Source of the DNA: Acholoe squamosa
Lineage: Eukaryota; Annelida; Polychaeta; Phyllodocida; Polynoidae
Reading direction: 5' to 3'
NCBI GenBank assembly: GCA_949317995.1
Contig: OX439050.1
Location: forward strand, 1,302,001 to 1,366,000
DNA: 64,000 bases
The notes beneath the pieces were generated by a model. The model was not told the DNA's origin. It did not search any database and was given only the letters and a program-made list of their open reading frames with translations. The position numbers were made by a program, and so were the translations under genes. Shown here piece after piece: positions 12,340 through 22,787 of the stretch; positions within the stretch are counted from its first letter, which is position 1; each line of letters opens with the position of its first letter.

Positions 12340-12589
12340 GAGAGAATGCGAAACTCCGTCCTTTCGCCAAGGGAATGTACAATATATATATATTTTCACC
12401 TTATTTGGAGTTATACTGTTTGTAAGAGGATTTGAAGTAATGGGGAGTGCTTCAAATGCAATTTTTGTGGTAGAGCTTTGTCAGTATAAACAATTTTCTC
12501 CTGGGTATTAGTACATTTCCGAGATTCTATATCTTACCATACCTGGGTGTATGTGCTTATGTATCATCAATTTTGGGTACAATTTTCCA

Positions 12590-13240
12590 TTGTTATGTAC
12601 AACATACAATTTGGCAAATAGCGTGCAATTTTGGCATTAATGTTCAATTTAGTGTGCAAATTGAACATAAATGACAATTTTAGTGTGCAAATTTACAATT
12701 TCGCGTGTAATTGCGTTCAATTGACAATTTTAGTATGCAAATATATAATTTCCGCGTTCATTTGGCAATTTTAGTGTGCAAATATACAATTTCGCATTCA
12801 ATTCACAATTTTAGTATGCCAATATATAATTTTGCGTTCAATTGATAATTTTTAGTATGCAAATATACAATTTTGCGTTCAATTGATAATAATTTTTTTT
12901 CTTTTTTGTATGCACATATATAATTTTGCGTACAGCTTGGTTACACATGAAAATGTTGATTTTTGTAAAAAATCCGATTTAGTGTATGAATTGGGTACAG
13001 ATATACAGAATAATGTGCAACATACAATTTCAGTGTGCAAATTGGGTACAAACTTACAATCTAGTGTGCAAACATACAATTTTTGTGTGCAAATTGGGTA
13101 CAAGCGTACAATCTGGTGTGCAAACATACAATTTTAGTGTGCAAATTGGGTACAAGCATACAATCTGGTGTGCAACATACAATTTTAGTGTGCAAATTGG
13201 GTACAAACGTACAATCTAGTTTACACTATACAAATTTTGG
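12590..13240. repeat. AT-rich tandem repeats in LTR-A 3' non-coding region
   Basis: Two related arrays. At 12640-12900 units of about 40 bp alternate ACAATTTTAGTRTGCAAATA with TTTCGCGTTCAATTG. At 12985-13230 units of about 52-57 bp contain GTGCAAATTGGGTACAA and TACAATCTGGTGTGCAAACA. The short ORFs here are products of the repeat. It lies between the env stop and the PPT. Confidence 0.85.
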
Positions 13241-14639
13241 GATTTGAGACAAATTTTTCCGAGGACCGGAAAAACAAAGTACTTCATGTACAATAGTCTT
13301 GTTTGTCTCTGAGTTACTTCGTGATTTTGCTATATGGGTGTATTAATTGGCAATTTCGGCAGTGGGCCACTGCTTAATTGTCTTTTCCCTAGCCTTCTTG
13401 AGTATGTGTCCCTGAAAGAGATTATTTGGTGAGTATCTTAAGTAAACATTTTTCATGTCAACCATTTTCTCAACAATTTTTTTTTTTTTTTTTTTTCATT
13501 CATTTTTCTAACAATTTCTTGGATACCTAAAGTGTGTAAACCTTGGTATAGTATACAAGTGCTAGTGGGTACAAAAACTGTCTTAGTTATCTACCTGCAT
13601 TCATGTATATTAATGTTAGATTTGTACAATTTTACAATTTGTAATTTGCAATTTCGCAATTTTGCGCGTATATGCGCGCATTAATCATCGATTTTGTGAG
13701 AATACCATAGATTTTCATATTATACATCAACAAGTGGCTGTGTATATTTTCTAAAAATTTTTTTTTCTAATACTTTGATAATTTCATTGACAGTGGAGGT
13801 GTGTCAGGAATGAGATGTGAGTCTCCTCCCTGATGTGCTCATGCAGTGGTGGCACTTGAGGTGTTAGGTGCCAGGTTCTGGCATGTGTCTGTGGCAGTGC
13901 CAAGCTTGGTGTCAGTGGACAGTTCAGGGTGGGGGGGGGGTGTGTGTGTCCATTTAAGGAGTGGGTGGCTGGCATTGGAGTATCAGTTCCTCACTGGAAA
14001 CCTCTGCTGCAACATCATGGCTCACCTTCAATTTATCCTTGAATTGCCTGTCTCTCAGGTGATGGTGGTGGGGAGTCCAGCTAGGGCCCTGGTGGAGGCC
14101 AACCAGACCATACACTATGGCTATATAGTGAAAAATGTCAGAGAGATCAGTGAGCATGGTGATGTGCTGGTTGACATGTATTCCTGCCACTACTTTCTGG
14201 GTTCAGCCTTACGTCGGGGGGCCACTGTGGCCCTTTTGACCAGGGCCTTAAGTAATATAGGGTTCTGGCCCATGGACTCTAATTTCGGGCCACGGGAGCG
14301 AGTGTTATGGGACTATTTGTTGGCAGTCTCCTTCATTGATCTTGCGGCATCCGGGGACCCATGTATGGCAGCTGAGTACGGACTGGGATCGATGGAGGCC
14401 TGACTCGTTGAGTGGGATCATGACCACGGCCACCTGTATGGATCGGACTCCCACTCTCCCGTCGATGTTGAACCCGAGGATCTGTGGTAGGATCCTGACT
14501 GATTGAAACCTAGGGTGTAAAAACCCGCCATCCCAAAGGCCCTTTTCAAGGCCGGCAAATTGTCCGAAAAGTTCTGAATACTGTCTCTGATATGTTGTCT
14601 CCTGGTGGTGGACTGGGGGCAGTCTAGGCTGTGGGCAGT
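13241..14639. other. LTR-A 3' non-coding region
   Basis: Between env and the tandem repeats. It holds a T20 run at 13477-13496, a G-rich/GT stretch near 13930-13950, and one plus-strand ORF listed separately. No minus-strand coding sequence is recognised. Retrovirus-like elements sometimes keep accessory genes here, but no known domain is visible. Confidence 0.5.
13846..14403 (+). CDS. Unidentified antisense ORF in LTR-A 3' region
   Basis: A 185-codon plus-strand frame, opposite to the element's genes. The part from the second ATG (about 14017, MAHLQFILELPVSQ) looks more protein-like than the GT-rich first 55 codons. It is rich in hydrophobic residues with no domain I recognise. It could be chance, since GC content is higher here, or an antisense accessory gene of the kind some retroviruses carry. 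There is no second copy to compare, because the inverted LTR-A fragment stops before this region. Low confidence that it is expressed. Confidence 0.2.
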   Translation: MVALEVLGARFWHVSVAVPSLVSVDSSGWGGGVCVHLRSGWLALEYQFLTGNLCCNIMAHLQFILELPVSQVMVVGSPARALVEANQTIHYGYIVKNVREISEHGDVLVDMYSCHYFLGSALRRGATVALLTRALSNIGFWPMDSNFGPRERVLWDYLLAVSFIDLAASGDPCMAAEYGLGSMEA

Positions 14640-17273
14640 CTAGGCTGTTTCCACAGTCACCGGGGAGGGCTGGTGGTTTAGAAAATTAGCAATAGTCTGC
14701 ATGTTTGACCTTGTGGTCTCCTCCTGTTGTTCGTCAATAATTATATCTGTTGTATTTTCCAGTGCTGACATGGTCACGGGGCTGGTGCCACAATCATTCT
14801 GGAGAAGCATGGAGTAGTACAGTCCTTTGTTTTTAAGGGCTGGTATGGTACTGAACCTAGTGCGCCCAGGTAGGTGTATCACCTGAGGGAGGTTATAAGC
14901 AAATTCTCCTCTCTGTGTTGTTATAACTGCTGGTCCATTCCAGGTAAAGATAGCCTTAGGTAGTGGGAAGGTTTTAACCACTATATCCTTATAGGTAGGG
15001 GCAGCTGATTTAATCTCATCAAATTCATGTGGTATTAGCCTCAGGGGTAGCGCGAAGTTTGAGTCTCCACAATATATTTTAAAATATATTGTGGGATTTG
15101 TGCGCTTGGCTACATTTTTCTTGCCACAGTGTGTCTGTGCAAATTTCTTAAGGTACTTCATTATTCTGTAGGCTGAGTAGATGGTCAGGGTGAATAATAT
15201 AGCAATTATCAGGGTGTGGGTTTCCTGAATTGTGAGGAAAGGGGTGTGGGTTTCCTCTGTAGGGGTAAATTTGGTAGGATTCTTATCTTGGAGCAATTTG
15301 TGTAGGGGCAGCTCGGTGACTAGTCTGAATGCTTTGGCTGTAGGCAGGTAGGCTACAGTCCCTCCTAGTCTGTATAGTTTGAGTAGTATGTATACTATAA
15401 AAATGTGAGCTGATATCCCTAGGATGAGTCCTAAGCTTGGGAAGATTGGATGCTCTGTAACTCGACGTAGGTATGATTCTACGTAGCGTGTTTCCATTGC
15501 CTTATCAAGGTTGGAGGCATCATTTAATAATGTTTTGGCAAAGGGCTCTAAATTTAGTTGAGTAATATCATCCATGATTGGATTTTCTTGTAGTTTTTCT
15601 AAGGTTCTAGAAAGGTTTACTACTGGGAAATTTGGAAGATTCTCTCTTTCATCCGGTTTGGTTTCAGAAATATGGTTAAGTGCTGCCATGAATGGTAAAT
15701 TAATTGTCTTGAGAATGTAATGAAATGATAAGGTTGAGTTACAGGGCAACCTTGTGTTTGGAAGAGAAAATTCTCCTACACTGATTGTGCACCCACAGGG
15801 TACACCTATGATTGAGTAGGACTGGGCTTTTCGAGTTTCAGACGTTTTACCATGGCAGTTGATAAAGTAATGGGGTTCATTAGTAGTGACCAGATACTCA
15901 TCTTCAGAAATGGAAATAGCATGGGTGGTAGGTGTTTGCAGTGGTGAAACTGTATAATTGCAACGTTCCTTAATCTGTTGAGCCTGGTTAGTAAAAATGG
16001 CCTCAGGGCATGTAGGCCTGTGTTTATAACCATTTACATCTCTGCATACCTTTACTGTAGTACCATCACATGCCTGCATATCTGCTGAGTCCAATTCGAT
16101 GAATAATGGTTCGTCGTAAGATACTGCTAGAAACTCAGTTGTGGTTTGCAACTTGGTGACTCCTCTGGTGGGGGTCTCCTGTTTGTCTATAGGCATGGGT
16201 GATGTAATCATTTGGTACAGTTTGAAGGTCGAGGTGGTAGATTGAATTATAATGTCCAGATGAATATATATTTGGTGAGCTGAGTAAGTGTATGAGGTCA
16301 GCTTCTGTGAATAATAGAAATCTAAGTCATTAATTGCGACTTGTGCTCCAGGGTGTGTAATCCTAAGTTTGTTATTAATGTCAATTAAGTATCTACCAAG
16401 GTCTGAGGGTGGTACTATATCAGGGGTCAGGATTCCTGATGATAGCATCCTCAGGGCTGCATTTGTTCTTTGCAGTGATTGAACTGTATTCATTCTTGCT
16501 GCTATGATAATTAATGCATCATTTAATACTTGCATTTTTTCCCTTTGAGTTTTCTCGTGCCTTGAATATGAGTCAAGTGACCTGGACATGTTAAAGGCCC
16601 ACAGGTTGACGGTGTCACCTATGGTGTTGATTGTGCTGTCCAGTACCTTCTTATCTTGGATGTATGCTTTAACAAACTTATCTTCTCTGTCTGTGATCTT
16701 TTCAATGAGACTAGCTGCTTCCTGATCTTGTTTAGCAAATTTTCTTAGTATTTCATCTATGTTCTTGAGCTGTCCCATCACTTGGTTTAAATCTTCTACT
16801 GTGGCTAGACCTAGCGCACCGCGAAACAGGGGTGCTAGAAAACCCAGTATGGCCTCTCTTTTGGCCTTGTCCAATGTGTTTATGGGGTTGGATAGGAACA
16901 ATTTGATGGAGGCTAATGTTTCTTTTATCTCCTTGTCTGCAATTTCCAGCAAGGTGTCAAGCTCTTTGGCTTGTTGGATTATTTGACCAGAGGTATGATC
17001 TTGTAGAGTAGGAGTGGTCAATTGGAGTAATCTATCCCTTATGGATCCTTGGGTAACGGGTGCCCGAGGTATCTTGTAGGGGATAGCTAACAACAGTGTT
17101 GTGGTTGTATGTCCATTAACCAATGGTTGAGGGCTAGGTTTGAATACTACTCCTATGTTTTGTCTCACCACAGGTGTATAACCTGCAGTAAGTGGTTCTA
17201 TAGTATATAATAACAGCATAGTCAGCAGTATGGGTGAAACTCTCAGTCTCCCCATGGTGCTTGTGTAAAGCAA
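14640..17273 (-). CDS. env: LTR-A envelope-like glycoprotein (F-type architecture)
   Basis: Open 877-codon frame in the env position, after integrase. An N-terminal signal peptide (about residues 10-30, PILLTMLLLYTIEP) is followed by an ectodomain. Around residues 140-160 lies a Gly/Ala/Leu-rich stretch (AILGFLAPLFRGALGL) followed by acidic residues and a long coiled-coil-like helix to about 230. This matches the fusion peptide plus heptad-repeat layout of baculovirus-F/errantivirus-type Env. A Cys-rich region at about 395-520 follows. A membrane segment near 612-632 and a second near 683-703 precede a tail of about 170 residues. Two membrane segments and the long tail are unusual. No premature stop is seen, so env is the best-preserved gene of LTR-A. 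Assignment is by layout, not alignment. Confidence 0.7.
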   Translation of the reverse strand: MLYTSTMGRLRVSPILLTMLLLYTIEPLTAGYTPVVRQNIGVVFKPSPQPLVNGHTTTTLLLAIPYKIPRAPVTQGSIRDRLLQLTTPTLQDHTSGQIIQQAKELDTLLEIADKEIKETLASIKLFLSNPINTLDKAKREAILGFLAPLFRGALGLATVEDLNQVMGQLKNIDEILRKFAKQDQEAASLIEKITDREDKFVKAYIQDKKVLDSTINTIGDTVNLWAFNMSRSLDSYSRHEKTQREKMQVLNDALIIIAARMNTVQSLQRTNAALRMLSSGILTPDIVPPSDLGRYLIDINNKLRITHPGAQVAINDLDFYYSQKLTSYTYSAHQIYIHLDIIIQSTTSTFKLYQMITSPMPIDKQETPTRGVTKLQTTTEFLAVSYDEPLFIELDSADMQACDGTTVKVCRDVNGYKHRPTCPEAIFTNQAQQIKERCNYTVSPLQTPTTHAISISEDEYLVTTNEPHYFINCHGKTSETRKAQSYSIIGVPCGCTISVGEFSLPNTRLPCNSTLSFHYILKTINLPFMAALNHISETKPDERENLPNFPVVNLSRTLEKLQENPIMDDITQLNLEPFAKTLLNDASNLDKAMETRYVESYLRRVTEHPIFPSLGLILGISAHIFIVYILLKLYRLGGTVAYLPTAKAFRLVTELPLHKLLQDKNPTKFTPTEETHTPFLTIQETHTLIIAILFTLTIYSAYRIMKYLKKFAQTHCGKKNVAKRTNPTIYFKIYCGDSNFALPLRLIPHEFDEIKSAAPTYKDIVVKTFPLPKAIFTWNGPAVITTQRGEFAYNLPQVIHLPGRTRFSTIPALKNKGLYYSMLLQNDCGTSPVTMSALENTTDIIIDEQQEETTRSNMQTIANFLNHQPSPVTVETA

Positions 17274-18082
17274 GTTTGCTGTTTAAAGTCTTGTCAAATT
17301 TGTAGTGATTTGGTGCTGGTAAAGTCTAAGTGTATGGTGTAACACTGTAAATGAAGTGGTTCAAACTGTACCTTTGCAAGATTGAGCTGTCTTGGCAATA
17401 TGTCCGGTGAGTTTATAGAGATTGACCAGTAAATGGTAAGGTCAGGTTGAAGGTGAAGTAGGTGTGTTCTTTATCCTAGTGCAGTCTCTCCTAGTGGAGA
17501 AGTGGGCTGGCTAATTCCCAAGTGGGGTCCTGTAGACTTGTGTTCCAGACTGCAGCTGGATGAAGACTGATGGTGGGCTATGGTCCACAGTGCTTCTTAT
17601 GTAGCCTACCCTACCCGCATCCATTGTGGGCCTGGTATTGTTTCTCTGGAGTCATGTACCTAATCTCCAGTGTCTGCAACTGTGGGGTTCTATTGTGTAA
17701 TCTGTGTACTGGTAATTAGCTCCTCCTGTCATCCAGGACAGCCATTCATGACTGTCTACACAGTTGTCTGAGTGTAGCTTATAAGGTCAATTGATCTCTA
17801 TAGACTGCTGTGTTGGCATAGCGCGCTCTTTCATGTGGGGATTAGGCTTTAGACACTCCATTGTGTTACCCTTACTCTTCTTAGACTTCTTGTCTGCTTT
17901 ACTTGGAGGGTCCCAGTCTTTGACTATTTAGAGGCAATAACCTACTGATATATTTACAAATTTGATTAGCTTTATATACATATAAGTAATTCATTATCAG
18001 TCACACATGCCTTATGTGTGGATGAAGAGAATTTGTAATACATTTTGAAAATCTTGTGTTCTTTTGGTATCTCAATCTGTTT
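17274..18082 (-). other. LTR-A spacer between integrase and env
   Basis: About 800 bp without coding sequence, conserved in the inverted copy at 30095-30889. Env of such elements is usually made from a spliced RNA, so an acceptor is expected here. I cannot single out the site. Confidence 0.4.
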
Positions 18083-19885
18083 CTAATTTCTTGAAAATGC
18101 ACCACACCTAGATGTTTTTCTTAGTATGTGGTGCGCAGGCCTAGGCTTGATAGGGCCTATGCCTGTGGATTCTCTTGTAAGGGTGATATCATTTTTGTTC
18201 CTTACAATTTTGTTGTAGTATTTGGCTTCATGTGGAATAAGCCTGTGTGCAAATTCATTGTTTCTGACAGCCACAACCTTTTTCAGTCTGTCTATGTGCA
18301 CTGGTCTGGCCACCAATAGATTGGTGTCCAAGTTTTTGAGTTTGGCACTTGTCAAACTAGGTCTATCTACTACAACATATGGTCCCATAAAAAGGGGTTG
18401 AAGTTTCTTACACTCTGTGTTGGTCAGGATTCTTGGTATGTTTAGGTACACCATGTCGGTGACCTTGATTTCCTGTGGTGTAAGTTTCTTATCATATCTA
18501 TCCTTCCTTTCCTTTTGTAGCTTGGCGACCCTTTCTATAGCTTTCCTCCTAGAGGTATCTTGATTTGTTATCATGTTAGCTACATGGTCTGCTACGGTGG
18601 ATATGTCTTCCTGTATTCCCAGCCCTAAGTCCATTGGGGTGGCTGGGTTTCTTCCATGGAGTAGGAAGAAAGGGGTGAATCCTGTGGTTTGGGATTCAGT
18701 GTTGTTTAATGCAAAGGTTATGGGTTCAATGAATGAATCCCAGTTGTTTTGGTGCTTTGAGCAGAATGCTCTGAGCGCAGTGCCGATGCTAGCATTGAAT
18801 CTCTCTACAAGCCCATTTGATTGTGGCCTGTATGGTGAGGAGAATTTATGTTTGATCTTGAGGTGTTTAGTTAACTTTGTGAACTTTGCACCTGTATAAC
18901 ATGTTCCATTGTCTGTTTGAAGAGTGGCTGGTGTTCCATGATGACAAATTATATTCTTGTAGAACTCTGCTGCTGTTGTTTCAGCTTTTAAGTCAGTAGT
19001 AGCCCAAGCTGTTGCATATCTGGTAGCATAATCTATGCAGACTTGTATATGTTTGTTTCCCCTGGCAGTTGTCGGAAGTGGTCCCACCGCGTCGAGGTTT
19101 AGGAACTTCATTGGTGAAGCCATGTACTCTCTCACTGTCATTGGTGTTTTGTGTGAGTGTACTTGCCTTTTTGCTGTGAGGCATGTGTGGCAGGTGGAAA
19201 CATATTTTGTTGTGTCTGCTAGCATAGACTTCCAATATACCCTAGGTCGGAGTGCTGACAGCATCCTATTTGAACCAAGATGGCCACCCGTAGGTGAGTC
19301 ATGGAAATACTGTAGTGTACTTGTTACCCATTGCTGTGGTATAACAATTTGAAGTGGTACAGTTTTGGTTTTTCTCCAATTTATGGGGCATATATGGACT
19401 AATGTACCATTTACCAAGGTGTATGTCTGGCCTTGGTTGATGATTCTATTTCCTTGTGCTTTTGGTGCAGGCAAGGTCCCATCCTCAAGATATTGTATGA
19501 GGGGCAATAGGTCCTTGTCCTTCCTTTGTTCCAAGCCAAGGTTTGTACCTGAGAGGGATGTGTCGGGAATCTGATCCAGCAATTGATTTATGTCTAGCAC
19601 ATGTTGTTTTATTCTGTCTCTTTCTTTTTCTTTTTCATGGACTATTGGCCTATCTTGTGCCTTTTGTGGGGGTGTGTCACTCTTGTTTTGGTGTGTAGGC
19701 TCCTTTGGAGGGCCCATTCTCGCCTTGATGGGAGTGGCAACCTTTTTCTTTAAAGGCACAATTTGCTTTTTGTCATTCTTCTTTGTCTCAGAGTTCTTTG
19801 ACTTAGTAGATGCAGTGTCTTTTTTTGACATTTCTCCTGGCAGGTGGGGTTTTGGTAGGTTTGTTTCCTGTGACCTTTTTCTCAT
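18083..19885 (-). CDS. LTR-A integrase
   Basis: Open 600-codon frame, the C-terminal part of pol. A basic linker (about residues 1-130) is followed by a zinc-binding H-H-C-C domain (FHDSPTGGHLGSNRM...CHTCLTAK). The catalytic core carries D in NLDAVGPL, D in LQTDNGT and E in GLVERFNASIG, so the DDE triad is complete. The GPY/F module (LFMGPYVVVDRPSL) and HIDRLKKV follow. No chromodomain is seen. The first codons overlap the RNaseH frame by about 80 nt. Comparison with the inverted copy suggests RT and IN were once one frame and an extra A in the A7 run at 19821-19827 split them. Confidence 0.88.
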   Translation of the reverse strand: MRKRSQETNLPKPHLPGEMSKKDTASTKSKNSETKKNDKKQIVPLKKKVATPIKARMGPPKEPTHQNKSDTPPQKAQDRPIVHEKEKERDRIKQHVLDINQLLDQIPDTSLSGTNLGLEQRKDKDLLPLIQYLEDGTLPAPKAQGNRIINQGQTYTLVNGTLVHICPINWRKTKTVPLQIVIPQQWVTSTLQYFHDSPTGGHLGSNRMLSALRPRVYWKSMLADTTKYVSTCHTCLTAKRQVHSHKTPMTVREYMASPMKFLNLDAVGPLPTTARGNKHIQVCIDYATRYATAWATTDLKAETTAAEFYKNIICHHGTPATLQTDNGTCYTGAKFTKLTKHLKIKHKFSSPYRPQSNGLVERFNASIGTALRAFCSKHQNNWDSFIEPITFALNNTESQTTGFTPFFLLHGRNPATPMDLGLGIQEDISTVADHVANMITNQDTSRRKAIERVAKLQKERKDRYDKKLTPQEIKVTDMVYLNIPRILTNTECKKLQPLFMGPYVVVDRPSLTSAKLKNLDTNLLVARPVHIDRLKKVVAVRNNEFAHRLIPHEAKYYNKIVRNKNDITLTRESTGIGPIKPRPAHHILRKTSRCGAFSRN

Positions 19886-21572
19886 TTAGAATAGTTTGTG
19901 ATTGTGTGGGGGGTTTTGGTGTGCCCTCCTGAATCATTTCTCTAGTCTTTGAGCGTGTGGTCATAGGACACAAATGGTTTGATGTTTCCTCTCCCTGCAT
20001 TGGTTCAAAGAATCTGACTGATTTGGAAGTTGCTTGAGTAATAGCATATATTGTGTCTTCTGAATCTTCATCATCTGAGTCAGGTGGGGTGAAGGGTGGC
20101 TCCATAGGAGTTGCCTTCACCATCTGATTGAGTGATGAGAATTCAATAGGCTCGAAGTCATTATCTGGAAAGAGTTGTGAGTATTCTCTTTCACAGTGGC
20201 AAAACACATAATGTGTAGATTGCTTCAAGATACCCCTAATGGGTGTCTCTGGCCTTTCAATGGTGTTGGGTGGATCATCCCTTTTGAATGGTACCTTCTT
20301 TGTTTCCTTAGCAAACTTGGTTCTACTGGCTGCTCTAACTCTCCTTGGTGGGGGAGGAGGGTTAGTCATGGGTCCAGAATCTGGGTATTCTCTTCTAGAC
20401 ATAGCATCTGGTGGTATGTTATCATCACCTTTCACATGTTGGATGGTGAATGAAAATTGCTGTATGTCTAGAGCCCATCTGGCCCATCTATGTGTGAGTC
20501 CTGTATTGGTTAATAGTGGGATTAGGGCTGCATGGTCTGTGTATAATTGGAAGTGTCTAGCCTCTAGATAGTGTCTGAAGTGTAATACTCCATACACTAC
20601 TCCCAGTAGTTCTCTCTCTGGTCTGAGCACTCCTTCATTATCTCTCTGTGAGAGTACAGCTCCTAAACTCACATTGGAAGCATCAGTTGCCAAACTGAAC
20701 TCTTTCTCATAGTTTGGATATCTGAGAAGAGCATTGGTACAGAGGGCATGCTTTAATGTTTTTAAAGCATTATCTGCCTCTTCTGTCCAGACAAATGCTT
20801 TGAGATGTGTCTGTAGATCATACAATGGTCTAGCAATTTGGGCATAACCTTTGATAAACTTTTTGAAGTATTGGCATAGGCCTGTAAAGGATCTGACATT
20901 TTTGACTGATTTTGGTGTTGGGAAGGTTTTGATTGATTCCACCTTTGTGGGAGATGGTTGCAGTCCCTTGGGTGTCACTCTCATTCCCAAGAAGTCTATT
21001 CTGTCTATGAAGTATTCACATTTTGATTTCTTCAGTTTGAGTTTACCAACTCTTAAGCTGTTGAACACATCTTCCAGGTCATGGAAGTGTTGTTTGATTG
21101 ATGGTGATAATACCAATATGTCATCTAGGTATGGTAGGGAACACTTGTATTTGAGTTTGTTCAGAATTAATGTGACTAGATGGCAGAATCCTGCAGGTGC
21201 GGTCGCTAAACCCATTGGCATCCTTTCATAGACATATTTTTTGTCATTTGCTATGAATGCGGTTTTATGCTGGTCCTCCTGTCTTATAGGAATTTGAAAA
21301 AATCCCTGTTGGGCATCGAGCTTACTGAATACTCTTGGTCTGAGTGACCCTATCATGTCTAGAGTGTCATCGGCTCGGGGTGTAGATAAGGCTTGATTTA
21401 TCGTGTTCTGGTTCAGATAATGAAAATCTGTGACGAGCCTATGGTCTCCGATGATTTTTGTACTAAAAAGGATCTGGAAGCCCAGGGGCCCTCAGCACAT
21501 TCTCTCAGAATGCCCTGTTGTACTAGCCTTTCACACTCTTCCCCTTTTGCGGCCTGTTTTTCTGGTGTTTGT
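19803..21572 (-). pseudogene. LTR-A reverse transcriptase-RNase H
   Basis: RT with FSKLDAQQGFFQI, the fingers, and palm LPYLDDILVLS (catalytic YLDD present). RNase H follows with LATDASN and LYTDHAAL, and PPDAMSRR at the domain end. Two frameshifts in 21400-21572 separate RT from the protease frame. Relative to the inverted copy, RNase H has lost 18 codons in frame (the VAFAG to NTT segment) between GVLRP and ERELLG. The C-terminal 150 residues are a Pro/Thr/Glu-rich linker toward integrase. The element cannot make a normal Pol. Confidence 0.85.
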
Positions 21573-22783
21573 CTATATGGTAGGAAATGGTACTGCCTCA
21601 GGTTTTACATGTATTGAGTGGGTATACAGGTGTGTGGCATCAATGTCTCCATCTTTTCCTACAAATATATCATCATACTTGGTCAGCAGTGATTCTAATC
21701 TATCATGCTGATCTTTGGATGTGAGCACAGATTTTGGTGGAACATTCTCTTCTAATTCTGGCTCGAGGTCATGTGCCTCACTATGTATAGCAGCTATTTC
21801 AGAGAGTCTGATTGAGTTGGGTTCAGGGTCAGCATATGTGGACTTACAGTCTGAGTCTGTGTCACTGAATTGAGTTACATCCTCAGGCCGTATGGCTGAG
21901 ATGGATTGATCAGTGTGTGGGGTAGTGTCTGACACCTGTTGAGGTTTTTCTAAATCAGATTCCTTGACTTCCTGAAATAGAGCTATGATGGCACCCTTTT
22001 TGATTTTATGTGGGCGCCTGCTGGTGTTAAGTAACACTAGGGGATGTTTGTTATTTTCCCTGGGGGTTACTGCTGCCCTTTGAACTAGATATGGGGCATT
22101 GTTATTTCTTTGGAGGTTATCTACTACTCCAGTTTTCCCTTGCAGTGATTGAGTAGATGTGACCTTACCCAATACAGCAAGTTCAGAGAATGGAGGGATG
22201 GTAAAATCCCTCACTGCCCTAATGGGTTTGAGAATTTGTTCAGGATCAACATTAAATTCAATTTGAGATTTTGTAGTGCTTAAGAAATCTGTGCCGAGAA
22301 CAACGGGCTGTGTGAGGTTGGGTATTACAGCAAATTGGTATTGGAATCTGACACCTTGGATTCTAAGGTTCAGCATAGCTGAATGTCTAACATGACACAC
22401 CGATCCATCCGCCAAATGGATGTTGATTTTAGATTTCCTCAGTTGGATATGGAATCTCTTTTGGAGATCCATGAGGAATGATTGTCTGACACAGGTGATA
22501 GTAGCACCTGTATCAACCAAACATTGTACATCTGAAACATCATATAGATTTGCATTGATACAGCCATTTTAAAGAAGTACAATAGAAAGCTTGGTACTCT
22601 CACCTGTATCCTTTGATGATGAATCTGGTGGGGTGATGTGTATCACTGATGGACGTCTCTGTCTGTTAGATGGTAGATTGGCACTAGCAATTGTCTCTGG
22701 TTGGATCCTTGTTGATCCTGATTGATTGTTTGTTTTTTGGGTGTCACAGTGCACTGGCCCATCGGCACTGTGACATCCTAGTT
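21573..22783 (-). pseudogene. LTR-A protease and start of pol
   Basis: The pol frame is -1 to gag and opens at the gag stop. An in-frame TAA at 22571-22569 precedes VQCLVDTGATITC, the aspartic protease active site (D-T-G-A). The second signature VVLGTDFL (usually hydrophobic-hydrophobic-G-x-D) follows about 70 residues on. A Glu/Ser-rich linker leads into the RT N-terminus, where the frame is lost at 21573. Chain cleavage of Gag and Pol is the expected role. Confidence 0.8.
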
Positions 22784-22787
22784 TTCC
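22778..22787 (-). promoter_or_regulatory. Candidate -1 ribosomal frameshift site, LTR-A gag/pol
   Basis: On the minus strand the gag frame ends CAG GAA AAC TAG. The pol frame containing the DTGA protease lies exactly -1 and overlaps only here. The ten bases GGAAAACTAG are identical to the gag/pol junction of LTR-B at 38277-38286. Confidence 0.55.

Noticed and set aside
12879..13219. Short Cys/Val-rich ORFs on both strands
   Set aside because: Products of the tandem repeat; no independent support.
19803..19885. Programmed frameshift between RNaseH and integrase of LTR-A, since both copies change frame here
   Set aside because: The two copies change frame at different A-runs (19821-19827 versus 28374-28380). 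Removing one A in each gives one continuous frame, so these are independent insertions.
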